A stretch of DNA of 64,000 nt from the NCBI GenBank assembly GCA_016785225.1, contig JAFBJZ010000371.1, positions 439,001 to 503,000 of the forward strand, read 5' to 3'. Of this stretch, positions 24,601 to 37,689 are shown one piece after another. The first letter of the stretch is position 1; each line of letters begins with the position of its first letter. The notes beneath the pieces were generated by a model, which was not told the origin of the DNA, did not search any database, and worked only from the letters and a program-made list of their open reading frames with translations. The stretch comes from Psettodes erumei. Taxonomy: Eukaryota > Chordata > Actinopteri > Pleuronectiformes > Psettodidae. A program made the position numbers and the translations under genes.

Positions 24601-27600
24601 AGACCTCATTTCAACCTATAAAACGGTTGTCCCCTTACCCCCTTGTGGTCCGTGAAGGTACTGCAGGTATTGCAAGTGATCAGTGACCATGTGTTCAGTA
24701 AGGTAAGTTTTAGTGAATTTTTATTCATATTTACAAATTCCCATGTATCATTCTTTTCAAATAATCAAAGTCATGCAGATATATTACGTAGACAGTGGTT
24801 GTGACTGTTTTTTGCACATTGACATACCTGAAAGACAAATACAGGAGCCAGAGAAACACTTTACTGCATAATAGACAAACTGTCAGACAGGTAAGAAACA
24901 AACCTCTTCTCAACACCTGTCCACACTGTCTACACTGGTCTACACTATACAACAGTCAGTGTTTCCCATATATTAACACAATATTAACAACCACCGTTCA
25001 TTTGGTTATTTTTAAAAACCATTTGAAAAGGCAGCATATCTTCCAGTTCAATCATCTCCCTGCCCACCGTGCTTTCTCTGTGCGTACACACACAGAGAAA
25101 GTGAATTGTAATCGCAGCTAATTACGAAACTGAAAATATCCGTATGCAATCCCCACAAGACCCCCCCAATTTTTTTTTATTTGTTCAGTAGGCAGACACA
25201 AAGATAATTACTTCGTAACTGCTCTCAAAACAGATAGACACAACAAAAAAGGCAAGGAAGGAGGACAATGGAGCAAGAGAGCAGGTCATACTGATGGAGG
25301 TGAGGAGTTGGGGAGGATGAAAAAGAAAAAAAGACTTTCACCTTAAATCCCTTCTGTGGCCTTGGTCCACAATCGACCATCTAAATATAAAAGCCCTCTG
25401 TTATTCATCACCGTGGAAACGGACACACCCTCATTATGGGATGTTCCAGTTCAAAACGGACCCAGCAGCATTCACACGCAAGTGTGTGTTTGTCTATGTG
25501 TGTTTGTGTGTGGGGGTGAGTGTTTGTGTGTGTGTGTCCGCAGGCAGCAGACCGGCTCTCTTATCATCCTCACTTCTTAATGAGATTTAATGCTGGGTTG
25601 TCCACCTTACACACACACACTCTTATAATAACTTCCTGCCCTTATTCCAGCAGCACATTGCCCGCATGACACAGCTGCTAGGGTAAAATAACACTGACTA
25701 ACCTGCAGAGGGTGCTGATACGCTTTCAGCAGCAGAGCTAGCAGCGTGCTTCCGTCTGATCTGGTTACAAAATTTTGTACAGATATTCGTGGTCCCCTGA
25801 GGATGAACCCCATGGACTTCACCTCTGTTCGTCCAACCCTTTGGTTGGTGAGCTCAGTCTCAGCTTACTTTGTGTTTAGGTTGCTGATTAGCAAATGCTG
25901 ATGAGGTGCGATACTGAATAGTTCCATCCATTTTTCTATAATATTTCTATAATATTCTATATTGTTTGAGGTTTGAATGGAGCTCCTTTAATCACCCCGT
26001 CTCTTCTTAAATGGTTTAAAGGCACTGGTGAATAATTTTGACAAAATAATAGTGGAGGGATGGAAAACTCATTCATTTGCATTTTCTTTTGCCAATTTTC
26101 ATAATATTTCTTTGGAATTTCTGCTACATTTGGGTGAAATCCTGACAATCTAATGATCTGATGACCGTGCCATGTGGTTCAAAGGCCTACAATTTAACTG
26201 ACTGAATGGATTTTCAACTGTTTGTGTTACAGTATATTCTGTGGGACCAGACCAAATAGGTCAGCCTTCTCTCCCCACATGTATCAGTCAACCTTTGGCA
26301 CCCGGTCTCACACACACACACACACACTGTCTTTGGTTTTTGTTTACTTTGTGTTATTTTAGTTTGTGTCATCTTGTTATGTTAATCCTCTTTGTTCATC
26401 AAATTTTGTTTATCAGATAAATGACACATCGTCTGCATAATTAGCAACTTCCCTGTTTAAATGTTAATCTGGATCGTCAGGTGTCATTAATTAAAGTTAA
26501 ATACTTCCTCATTTTCACGCTGTTTGTTTTTTTCCTCTGCTTATTCCAAACCTCATCAATCTTATATCAAGTTTTAATATTCAGAGATTTCATTGCCACG
26601 CTATCACCCACCTCAAACGGTGATGTGGAGGTGAATGTGTTCACACTTTAAGGTGCACAGGAGGAGTTGTTTGCAGTCAGGTAGTTTAACCCAGTAATGC
26701 TCTGTCGCTGTACTAAATTGAATCTCATTTTAGTGACAAACGTAATCTCTGCCTGGATTATGGTGATAAAGGACTGTGTCACCCAGAGCAACTCTTTGGT
26801 TGGTGGATGGGTTTTTAATCCTTTCTGGAAATCAATGGAGTTACACAACACCGAACAATAAGATATATCAGGGTTTGATATGTACACACAAAACTGTGGA
26901 GCAAAAGCGCGTAAAATAAAATGTACAATATTCCTTTAATCTGTGAATAGGAGCCATTTCAGAGGATGTCACATTAATGCAGTCTCACAACAGTTCGTGA
27001 TCGTAGTCACAAAAAAAGAATGTGCTCATTTTGTCTCTGCGACAAAATCACAACTTTGTCTTTTTTTCTCGTATCAGTCAATTTAACTTTTCAAAATAAT
27101 GTTTTTCAACCAGAAGCATTTTTTGAATAAAGTGCTTGAGACAGCAGAGATGGGTTCACATCAAAGTCATCATCTGTTCCCAAACCTTATGTTTAAAGAA
27201 ATTCACTAGCTGTTCAATAAAGCCATCATCACAACAAGTCCCATATTAAAGTGTCACGAAAATTAAAGGAAAACTCCTGTCCATTCACACAAACGACAAA
27301 CTGACCAGAAACTGGGTTCCTCTTTAAAATACATTAGTTTGGAAGCTGCACCAACCGTCACAAATAATCATATCTTTGTACCTGCGTGACTATGACTACA
27401 AATAAGTGTGGTGCCAGGTTTTAAAGGTACGTTCAGTGCCTTTAAAGGGTTCATAGTGGGACGTGGCTCTCTAAAAGTTTGCAGCGGCCAACTGTAGGAA
27501 AATTCACTGTGGCATGAAAGTGAGAGAGAGAGAGGAAAAAAGAGTGAAAGAAAGAAAGAAAGAAAGAAAGGCATGTACAGTAAGGGAGAAAGAGGAGGAT

Positions 27601-29785
27601 GAGAGGAACAAAAGACTGGCAAAGAAAACAGAGTCTGACAGCTGAGCTTAAGGGATCTACCCTGAGGAACTGAGTCGGCCGCCGTGCGTGCGCGCACACA
27701 CACACACACACACAAACACAGAAAACACTGAGAGTCTCACACAGCTACAGGGGGTTGACAAAACCCGTCATGACACACCCGTTGACTCAAAATGAGCTTT
27801 GAAGCAGAACCATGCTGTCTGCGCACACATAGAAAAGGAGTGCTGACATTTCTGTCTGTCTTCTTCCTCTGCCACTGTCGTAAGTTTACGTGTGGAGGAA
27901 CTTCAGAAAGAGAGAGACAGTGCCTGTGAAGAGGGGAGGCAGCGAAATGAACAAGGAAATGGAAGGGAAGATACTCTGGATCAGCGGCCAAATTTAAATG
28001 AGCCTCGCTTTCTTAACATGATCGTTTTGACTTTCCCTGCATTTCAGCATGCTGCAGCAGCTCAACCTTCTATATGTCAGTCCCAAAACATGACATTTAT
28101 TCAAACTAATCTCTTCTGCTGGGTTCAGAATATAATTACTGTATGTATTATGATCAGTGGTGACACAGAAGTCTTAGAATCTCAGGACTGAGACAAAATA
28201 GAGTTTAGTTCTTGCTTAACTCCTGGGTGTAGCTGAAACTTCAGGCACTCTGAGTATAAGAAAAAAGCGTTCAATATTTTATGGCAGACACCTACACGCT
28301 TCATGTAGGAGGGAGCACTCAGGACTTTGAGTGCTCTTGCTTTTCCTGTCATGTGGCCCTTGACTCCAAAGAGCAACTTTGGTAACCGAGACTGACTTTT
28401 TAATCTATTATTGTTGTAAACAAAAAAAAAATCATATTGCGCCATCCCAGTTCACCTTATCTGATCTGTGACCAGCATTTTACAGAATACATGTACTGGC
28501 ATTATGTATCAAAAATACAAAAATATAATATTTTCAAGCAGTATTTCCATGCATGGTAGTGGTAATCATAATATAGTTCTACTGTTGAAATGAATGAGGG
28601 ATTTATCTATTTCACATGTTTATTTATGGCAATTGGATGCATTTCCTAGAAGCCCTTGATTTAAAACATGCATCTCCATGCCTTCATGCAGGGACGTTAG
28701 CTGCGAGGTGATGGCATGAAACAGCCAGAACAGGAACTCCTTTCTGTCTTGGAAATTCAACCAGTGTCTGCTCTCCTACACTTCACAGAGTGACAGTTTC
28801 CATGGTTTTATGGAAGAAAAGGGGAGAGCGTAACATCATTGTGCCAGCCACCGACTTGCTTTTAGCATCCAAAGACTCCACTTCCAAAATAAAGAAGCAT
28901 CTGGAAATTAGGTTTTTCATTTGGGCCAGATTATTGGTTAGATTGACTCGCCTTACTCTTTATAGTTTTAGGTAGCTGGCTACCTATATCGTCAAATTGC
29001 CATTTGAGTATCTCATATATGCTAACTATGGCTATTTGACATGCCATAGCTAACGCTATGATATAGAATAGAATGGCATACAATCCAAAAGTATAAAACT
29101 AACCATTTGTAAACTGAAAAACTGGAGTTGGAATTTCGCATTGTCAGAGATTTAATTAAAGCAAAACAAAAGAGAAACTGTCTGCTGGGGCTCAGGTAAC
29201 AAGCTAATGTTCGTCAACAACAATGACTCTCTGTGTGTTATGATTGAAAGCTCAGGTACAGCTACTAACTGGACCTGTGGAACTGTGATTTGTCAGCTGT
29301 GACTTCAAGGTCAAAACTGAACTTCTAACTTCACCCTCACTTATAACTTACTGTCGGAACAGACCTGTCAATCATTTTGGGATTGATATGGCTGTCCAAT
29401 CACATGCTCTGCCTTTAGGTTGTGGGCTGGGCTACAGTGTGTGTTTGGTCCATGGCTGGTCCTTACTGGTTCTTCAAAGAAGTAAATTTTTCTTTTCTTT
29501 ACTTTTCTTTTTTTTTTTTTATTATTTCCATGTCTTTGAGGCAGTTTCTGGTTGTTTTGAGGAAACAGCTTTGTGCATCTGAGGTCACGGCCCACAGCTG
29601 TCACACCGCTTAGAGATGCCCCGCTTGTGGGTTTGTGTGTGTCTGTGTGTGCGAGCATGTGATGGAGAAAGAAAGTGAGTCCGAGGTCAAGAAGGTCATT
29701 CAAAATTTAAACTCCATTTTCAGTGCTGTTGTACTGTCACAGCAAATACAATCAGTAAACACACACACACAGTATGCACCTGCAT

Positions 29786-29851
<66 letters not shown>

Positions 29852-31800
29852 ACACCTTTTAGCCACTGCTGTTAAGACCAGATATTGTGACTGACAGTTT
29901 AAAAAGGTTTCAGTGTCAGCGGCAATACAAGACAATGTTATACCTTTAGAAACTCACTGGAGCGCTCACACTCACACACAAATACACATACACAGAGCAC
30001 TGTGACAGCAATGGTCAACTCTGAATGGTTTCAAAAACTGCAAAACTGCATTCATTGCATAAAAACAGACACACAAATCTACTTAGAGTATTCAGATCAT
30101 ATCAGGAGATGAAGAACCATGGTCTGATCGCTGCCATGTTCTCATTGTATGGTGTCATGTCAGGTTTATTGGCTGTTTCTCACCTTCCTGAAAACAAATC
30201 TACCTACGGGTACAAATAAAGGAACCAGAACTAGAGAAATTTTGTGGAGAACCCCATTCGTCTCACCGTGGGCTGTATCTTAGAGCCACAGATGATAGAA
30301 CTGCTCCTCCTCACTGCTTTAACAACAGCTAGATCCTGAACTGCCCCTCCATGTGACGTCACAGCTGGAAAAGCCATTGACACTCAGTATGTATCTAGTG
30401 GTTTGAAGAATAAATGTTTAACACCAAAGCCCTCCATGAACAGAACATACTGAATCACCAGTGTCACTGACTCTATCGTCAGCTCCCCTGTTGGTTGGGG
30501 TTATTAAAAAGTCATGAGGCGCCAACTCTGATGCAAATACATGGTCCCAGAGTTACCAAACGAGGCTTTTACAGGCCTACTTCTGCACTGAACTGATCAT
30601 CAGGGCACTGGGTGGTGATGTGATCACTTATTGATGTGCGCGCTCATGCAAATTTAACATGAATTTGAACATAAATTCTGTGTCATTTTTTAAATTTCAC
30701 ACGCAAATCAGGGTAACGTACAAGTCAAATCACACAAAAACGGGTGAAAATGTGACACCCCTAATGAGTCTGTGAATAGGGGCCCAAGCAGTATATAGAC
30801 AACCTAAAAAAAAATAAAAAGGCAACAACAACTAAAGTGTCTGAAAACATCTATCTCATCAGCCCAGACATGAACCCAAATTCAATAGGCAAGAAGACTA
30901 TCATCTATCTGTAGATGATATATGGCAAGTGGAAATAACCTGTCTTTTGTTTGAACTCATTTAAATCCTCTACTAAAGAGAGTTGCAGTGCAGTATAAAA
31001 TGTAAAAAAGGCTAAAGGTAAAGGGTCAGTGCACTCAGTCAGAACACTTTGCTTTATGTGTTTCGAGATCTCACTTCTTGTGTAGATGGGAGTGGGAGGA
31101 TATTTAAAGTGTTCCACCACACCACTGGGTTCTTTGCATACAAACAAATGACTCTCTTGTGCTTATATTTGGCTGGGGTAAGAACTGGGTCCACATGGCA
31201 TGGACTCTGCTGCTGTGGCCCCTGATTGTGAGCCTGTGACCTGCCTGCCAGGAACCATCAGAACTTCGAACTGCGTTGTTGTTAATCCACAGTGGATTTG
31301 ATTTTAAAACTGACTCCAACTCCTTGTTACCATCTGCACGGTCTTCAGCAAGTAGGTGGGTTAACGACCGTGGACCAAGTCAAAAGAACTTTAGCTTGGT
31401 TCTCATCAACTCTCGTGAAAAACAGACGCCGATGAGGGTGTTGATTCATGCAGAGACATTCAAGCAGCAGCAGCCGGGTCTTATTTGGACAAACTCAGCA
31501 AGCAGTGATGGGGATGCTCTTCTCGGATGAAACCACCCACCTCTTGTTGCAGACTGACGACAAAGAGAGTGTTGGTTTACAGGAACCAAGAATGTGAATC
31601 AGAGCAGCTTTAATATTTCACCAGGCATCCAGTTATCCAGTTATAGTTATCAACAGAGCCCTTTCCTCTGCTTTTCTACACACTCACATGGACACAGAAG
31701 TAACCTGTGGATCCACATACACAAAGTATTGTTAAAGAAGCCACTCGTACATTTCCCTTGTAAAGTTGTTATGGCAAACATGTTCGTAAATAACCACCTA
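24601..31800. other. Long non-coding stretch, no gene seen
   Basis: Only short open frames that overlap each other. Microsatellites include CA at about 26311-26328, AAAG at about 27550-27571 and CA at about 27694-27712. I found no exon-like frame, RNA gene or intact transposon. Confidence 0.45.
29785..29855 (+). repeat. (CACG)n(CA)n microsatellite
   Basis: Four GCAC units followed by about 25 CA units with one TA variant. Confidence 0.93.
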
Positions 31801-31805
31801 TTAAT

Positions 31806-32118
31806 ATTCACAAACCTACAGCCACAATATTTTGTGTTTCTCCATGAATAATTTCTGAATATTTTGTGTTATTTGTCAATTGCATGTGTTATTTGTAAAT
31901 ATTCTGTGTTTAGTTTTGGATCTTTTTGTTTTGTGTGTTTTTATAAATATTTTGTTTCTTTGTGAATTTTTTGTGAATATTTTGCATTTATTTGTAAAGA
32001 TTTTCTGTTTCTTTTTTATTTTTTGTGAATTTTATCTGTTTCATTTAGATTTTTTTGAATGTTTTGCGTATTTTTATAAATATTTAGTTTCTTTGTTAAT
32101 ACTTGATGTATCTTGTGG
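31806..32118 (+). repeat. Degenerate ATTTTGTG / ATTTGTGAAT tandem array
   Basis: Related T-rich units of roughly 20-30 bp recur about a dozen times, each carrying a TATTTTGTGTT or TTTGTGAATATT core. Translation gives a phenylalanine- and leucine-rich frame that mimics a membrane protein. It is a repeat artefact. Confidence 0.65.
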
Positions 32119-32551
32119 TTATTTAGTGTCTTTGTGGCGGTGGGGACAACCAGACTCCACTGCTGAACTCATTTACAGCTGCAGTAACTTTCAAAGCAGC
32201 AAGAAAAGTGTCTGATTATTGCTAGCGTGAGGAAAATGTATTTCATATTCTAATCTCCAGCACACTGCATCTTCTTGACTAAATATTGAATTTCCACAGC
32301 GGCTCAGAAAAATATGTTCAGTGCTTCAAGATGAAGTGGGGATGCAGCAAGCTTCCACTTCCAGCTCAGCTTCATGACACCATGTGACAGGACTGCAGCT
32401 AAATAGCGATTCTGACACACACACACACACTGGTTCATTCTCATTTTATTCTCACTGTTGGTCTCAAATCACTGCATAAAAGAAAATCCTTCTTGAAGAG
32501 AAGTGATAGCTGTGCAAACAGTCAGTGGCATAAATGACTTATATGCACATA

Positions 32552-32757
32552 GAGTGGGGAAAATAAGTATTTGATACACTGCCAATCTTGCAAGTTTTCC
32601 CACTTACAAAGAATAGAGAGATCTGTCATTTTTATCGTAGGTACACTTCAACTGTGAGAGACAGAATCTAAAAAAAAATCCAGAAAAACACATTGTATGA
32701 TTTTTAAATAATTAATTTGCATTTTAACACATGAAATAGATATTTGATCACCTAGCA
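32552..32757 (+). repeat. Left terminal inverted repeat of the Tc1 element
   Basis: Begins with GTGGGGAAAATAAGTATTTG one base inside the TA and extends to about the GATATTTGATCAC at 32742-32754. It matches the reverse complement of 44607-44811 nearly base for base (around nine in ten). Confidence 0.85.
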
Positions 32758-33120
32758 ATCAGCAAGAATCCTGGCTCTTACAGACCTGTTAGTTTGTCTT
32801 TAAGAGGCCCTCCTATTCTCCACTCATTGCCTGTATTAACTGCACCTGTTTGAATTACTTAACTGTATAAAAGATACCTGTCAACACACTAAATCAATCA
32901 GACTCCAACCTCCCAAACATGGGCAACCAAAGAGCTGTCTGAGGACACCAGGAACAAAATTGTAGACCCGCACAAGGCTGAGATGGGCTACAGGACAACA
33001 GGCAAGCAGCTTGGTGAGGCAACAACTGTTGGTGCAATTATTAGAAAATGGAAGAAACTAACTGCAGCACATGCAAGGTCCCCCTGCTCAAGTCAGGACA
33101 CATCCAGGCCCGTCTGAAGT
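32758..33120 (+). pseudogene. Tc1 transposase, N-terminal fragment
   Basis: After the left repeat a short leader precedes a frame starting near 32918. It reads KELSEDTRNKIVDPHKAEMG, then GYRTTGKQLGE and VGAIIRKWKKL. This is the paired-like helix-turn-helix DNA-binding domain of Tc1 transposases. A frameshift lies between the likely ATG and KELSED. After RKWKKL about 60 residues are missing: the frame jumps to a CKVPLL...QARLKS segment that normally follows the second helix-turn-helix. At 33120/33121 Tc1 sequence stops and minus-strand retroviral integrase begins. Confidence 0.75.
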
Positions 33121-33575
33121 CCAAGACGCTGTTTAATCCCTAGCTTTGGTAAAATAAGCTTCACTGTTTTATCAACAAATTCCCTACCATTATCGATTAT
33201 ATTGTATCAGGCAGACCCCATCGAGGTATTACCTCTCTACAGAGAAACTTGACCACTGATTGAGCATCCTTTCTTTTGGTAGGACATGCTTCCACCCATC
33301 TACAAAATCTGTCCACCACCACTAGCATGTATCTCTTGCCTCCTACTGGGCGAATCATGTCCAGATAGTCTATGACCAGTTCTCTCATGGGGCCATTTGC
33401 TGTTGGAATGTGTTCTGGTGGAGTTAATACTCTTCCTCTGATTTTTCTTCATTCTTCAGACAGATTGTGCACCTTCCTATAACATAGTCAATCTGTTCTA
33501 GCAAAAAAGGTACCCAAAATCCATACTCTTTTGTGATTTTCCTTTGTACTTCCCCCCTGGCTACATGGGCTGACC
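33121..33575 (-). pseudogene. ERV integrase, truncated
   Basis: Integrase joins viral DNA to host DNA. The minus strand shows TPPEHIPTANGP, a VIDYLDMI segment holding the first catalytic aspartate, RYMLVVVDRFCRWVEA, and after a one-base frameshift at about 33197 an IDNGREFVDKT segment holding the second aspartate. The frame then runs to KLGIKQRLG and stops at the Tc1 junction, about a dozen residues short of the expected catalytic glutamate. The core domain is therefore incomplete, and the C-terminal domain, env and the 3' LTR are missing. Confidence 0.8.
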
Positions 33576-33590
33576 TATGAGCCTCCTGTA

Positions 33591-34700
33591 TCAGTGAGCC
33601 TTACATGTCCGGTGGTGCAACCACCAGTCCATCATGATTTCTCCACAGTCCTGTGGCATCTTGACTTGCTCCTCCAGCCAGCCACAATTGTTTGTCCATT
33701 GCAATATGACCTCCTGCATCAACAATATGACCTTGAGTGTGATATCTTCCAGGTCTACTGTATGTCTTACTAATAGAACTTTCCCTGTTTTATCGGCACC
33801 TGCAGCTGCCTTTGCAGCCTCATCTGCTGCATTGTTACCTTGTGTAACTCGTGATGCATCTGACTTATGTGCTGCATATTTAACTATGGCTATTTCGTTA
33901 GGCTTCATCACAGCATGTAACAGCTTCATAATTTGTGCACAATGTTGTATGGGAGAAACGTCAGTCTTCTTAAGCCCACGGCCCTTCCATACTGCAGCAA
34001 AAAGGTGACAAACATAATGTGCATACACAGAGTCTGTGTATATGGTGACACGTTTTACCTCTGCCATTAAACAAGCTTGTGTCAGAGAAATCAAATTCAG
34101 CAAGCTGTGCTTAACACGGTTGTGGAATAGCTACAGCTTTCTTAACTACAAAGTCAGAGCCTTCTTCTCTAACAATGGCATACCCCGTACTCAATTTGTC
34201 TCCTATCCTATAACAAGACCCATCAGTCCAGTACTCTAAATCTGGCTTCCGAAGTGGGAGAGCCTGTAGGTCTGATTGAAGCTTAGAATATAACTTTGTT
34301 TCCACTATGCAATCATGCAGCTCTCCATCATCAGGAGTTGGCAGAGTGTCAGCTGGATTAATTGTGCTGCACCTAGCCAAAGTGACATCCTCTTGTTCCA
34401 AGAGTCTATGCTAGTCTCTAATCCTCGGCATAGTAAAAGCAAATTTACCATGATTTAAAAGGTTCCTAAGACTGTGGTGGGTCACAATCATCAGTGGATA
34501 GCCTGTCGTATGGGCAGATGCCTTTTCATACATCCGATAAACTCCTGTCAATGCTCTATAGCATGGTGCAAGGCCCATCTCTACTTCCGAATAGGCAGCA
34601 GAGTAATACGCAATAGGTTGAGGGCCTGTTCCCATGCCAGTTGGCTGAGCAGATGAGGAGACATACATCAAAGTTTTTAGAATAATCAGGCAACGCTAAT
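33591..34700 (-). pseudogene. ERV RNase H
   Basis: RNase H degrades the RNA strand during reverse transcription. Three consecutive minus-strand frames cover it. Frame 34671-34411 holds the connection region (QPIAYYSAAYSEVE). Frame 34401-34111 contains the catalytic EYWTDGSCY motif. Frame 34103-33591 contains the second catalytic segment VTIYTDSVYAHY and the last one, AAHKSDASRVTQGNNAADEA. All main acidic residues are readable, but frames are broken near 34405 and 34107. The following VLLVRHTV...W region leads toward the integrase zinc-binding domain, which is poorly preserved. Confidence 0.8.
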
Positions 34701-34799
34701 GCTAGTGCCTCTTGCAACTTTTGTGTGATTGTTTCAAATCACAGACAGCCTTCCTGTGTCCAGGTGAGATTACAATGCAACTGCCCACTTCCATCATCC

Positions 34800-35834
34800 T
34801 TAATCATGGCCCTCAAGGGTCCTGCAATCTTGGTGTAATTTTCAGCCCATGCAGCACTATAACCCACAATCCCCAGTCTTTCATCATTTCCCTGACTGTC
34901 CTAGGTCTTGGTGCTTTTCTTATGACCTCCAAATGATCATCAGAAATGCTGCGGTGTCCCAGCGTTATTGACTGACTGAAAAACACTACCTGTTCCTGGC
35001 AGTATTGTTGTTTTTTCAGTGAAACCTTGTGCCCTTTCTCTGTTAGTATTTGTAACAGCTTAATCAAGTCCCTATGGCATGTTTCCCTATCGAAAGAGCA
35101 AATGATTATATCATCTACATATTGTATGATTGTACTGCTCACTGCTCACTCTACTGAAAAGGTGGGGAGAGTGTGGAGGAGGAAAACTGACCTTTGCATG
35201 TAAATCCAAATAGTCCCTGGCTATCTTCACCAAGCGGAACACTAAAGAAAGCTCCACACAGATCTATGACCGTGAAGCAGGCTGCTTCCAGTGGAATCTA
35301 AAAGGGTGTGTGGGTCTGGCACATCAGCTGGAAAATCAGTGATGACTTCATTTATGGCTCTGAGATCATGTACAGGGCGATAGGATCCATCAGGTTTCTT
35401 CGTTGGCAAGAGAGGCATATTGCTTTGAGGGTTGGTGGTTATCTTCAAGACTCCTGCTTGCAGCACCCCATAATCTGTGATTCAATTCCTTGGATGGCTT
35501 CTTCTTTTAAATGATACTGTGATCACCAGGGAGGTTTAGTCCACAGTCAGAGTTCCACTTTCACTGGTTGGGCTGACTTCACAAGTCCTATGTCTGTGCT
35601 GTGTTGAGACCACAAGCCTTCTTGGACCTGTTGTAACATTTCTTCCTTGAGATCTCTACAGGGCTTGATGGGCAACATTGACTCATTTGTCATTTGTACA
35701 ATCTCTGGTTGACCAACTCCTTGTGCTGAAATCATAATTTTTATGAATTGCTGATCTTTTTTTATCCTAGGGCACATCATCAGTGATGTTTCTGATTTCA
35801 TTGGGTGTTTCATTTCTTTAGAAACATCAGACAC
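34800..35834 (-). pseudogene. ERV reverse transcriptase
   Basis: The minus strand reads PIKPCRDLKEEMLQQVQEG (35700-35640 region), then PLLPTKKPDGSYRPVHDLRA, a FTVIDLCGAFFSVPL block with the first catalytic aspartate (about 35277-35230, shifted frame), and IIQYVDDIIICSF with the YVDD active site (about 35125-35090). Between the last two, the LPQGF-type block and its surroundings are deleted, and several frame changes occur. Homology begins right at 35834 and is preceded on the minus strand by LINE sequence, so the region between protease and RT is lost or displaced. YVDD plus PVHDLR-type motifs point to a gamma/epsilon-like retrovirus. Confidence 0.82.
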
Positions 35835-35840
35835 CCTCCA

Positions 35841-37600
35841 TCAGGCGACCCGCTGAGGTTGATCAGGTCTCAGCTTGTGTCCTAGCAGCAGTTGTCCACG
35901 GATCTGCTCTTTTGATCCAGAGCCACCTCGATGCCTTCTCTGCAGCCTCTCTGCTGTTGCCAATGGCCCGTCTCCTTCTCTCCCCAGTGATGCTGAGCGC
36001 AGTATAGGCCCTATAGAGGGACTGCCCTGCAAAGCCCCTGCATCCCACCTCCACGGGTAAGCACCATGCCTTCCAGCCTTGATTGTGGCAGTCACTGACA
36101 AGCCCATCGTATTTTTCCCTTTTCCTCTCAAAGGCTTCCTCTATTCACTCTTCCCACAGCACTGTGAGCTCCAACATGATCAGGTTCCTTGTTGCTTCGG
36201 ATACCAAGATCATGTCAGGTCTCAAGGTGGTTTTGACAACAGCTGTCTGCCCAAGTCCACACTCAGCTGCCAATCCTGTGCTGTGTTCAGGATCCCTGAT
36301 GTTGCCTTGGGCGATCTTACTGGCCTCTCTCCAGCTCTGATGAAGCTGATGCTTTGCCTGGGCTTTGATCGCCTGCAGCTACTGATGGTGTCCTGGATGC
36401 GCTCCGCTATTGTTTTGAGCACCTGATCGTGCCGCCAGCAATACCGGCCATCCCCCAATGCTCTTGGGCAGCAGCTTGGGCTGGGTAGGACGTCGTAGAC
36501 TGCCTGTACCAGGAACTTGATGCGGTGTGGATCTGCCCGCCAAAGTTCAGCCCACGAGATCTTCCTCTCTACAACTTGCTCCCATCTAGTCCAGGCACCC
36601 TGCTGAGCTATTCCCACTGCTTTGCTGGACCTCTCCTGTTTCACTGCTGCCCTCACCTCATCTTGAACTAGCTGCCTCTGCTCCTTCCCCCGAGCCTTGT
36701 CAAACCTGTGCCTTTGAAATTTACCTAGCCCAGCTTTTCCTCTGGCCACCGTTCCCACCAGGACACCATGGCGCAGCCATGACTCTGCCTGGTCTACTGC
36801 ATCTTTTGCCCTCCATTTCCTTCCAATTTTGACCTCTGCCCCTGCCCCAGAGACTTTAGGATCCTTGGACTCACAGAACTGCAGCAACTCCCTTGAACGC
36901 AAGACCTTGAATTCCTCTTCTATGGATTTTAATGGAAGCCATAGCTTGCAGGTGTTCCCATAGAGGGCGATGTTGCTTAAACTCCTTGGGAATCCCAGCC
37001 ATCTCCTTAGATAGCGGCTGACACTCCTTTCCTGTTCTGAGATGGTGGAAATTGGAAACTCATACAGGAGCAGTGGCCACAGGATCCTTGGTAGTATCCC
37101 ATGCTGGTACACCCATGCTTTAAATTTCCCAGGTAGCACAGTTTTGATGACCCTCTTCAGCCATCTCTCCAACTCCTCGCAGGTGTTTCTGATGGAGGTT
37201 GTGTCTCTGAGACTGCTGTCAAAGACCTTTCCCAGGCTCTTCACTGGTTTTTCAGACAGGATTGGGATTTGGGCTCCTGAGATGGTGAACTGAAAATACT
37301 TCTCCACCATTCTGCTCTTTTTCAGGACCACTGATCTGGATTTTGCTGGTTTGAATGACATCCTGGCCCATTCAATTAGCTTCTCCAGACCCTTCAGGAT
37401 CCATCTGGCTGCAGGTACTGACTCAGTTGTCACTGTGAGGTCGTCCACAAAGGCACGGATTGGTGGTTGCAGAGTTCCAGTCTTGGACTTGGGCCCTCTG
37501 CACTCTGGTTCAGCAGATTTTACCAACATGTTCATTGTCAAAGCAAACAGGATCACTGAGCCTGTGCCACTCTGATGTTGTTGACCCAGATGAGACTTAA
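35841..37600 (-). pseudogene. RLE-type non-LTR retrotransposon (R2-like), 3' half: RT palm to endonuclease
   Basis: A 444-codon open frame (37556-36222) starts inside an RT: a SVILFALTMN block, then IRAFVDDLTVTTE with the FVDD catalytic motif, then KPVKSLGKVFD and a long thumb/linker region (WVYQHGILPRILWPLLLYE, WLGFPRSLSNIALYG, LVQDEVRAAVKQER, RIKFLVQAVYDVLPSP). The zinc knuckle that normally follows is deleted, leaving CCPRALGDGRY. A frameshift near 36240 leads to TLRPDMILVSEA and IMLELTV, the PD...E/D-type restriction-like endonuclease core. After an in-frame TGA comes PVEVGCRGFAGQSLYRAYTA. RT followed by a C-terminal RLE marks the R2-like group. The 5' half is missing. Confidence 0.75.
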
Positions 37601-37689
37601 TTGCTCAAAATATTAGTGCAAACAAATATACAATCAATCACCAGTTAATATTTATGAACAGTATTACTACTTATCAGTGTCCATTCTTT

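Noticed and set aside
31880..32215. 111-codon hydrophobic frame like a multi-pass membrane protein
   Set aside because: It is the translation of a degenerate T-rich tandem repeat.
36222..37556. A 444-codon open frame considered as a host gene
   Set aside because: It contains RT (FVDDL) and leads into an R2-like endonuclease region, so it is a LINE fragment.
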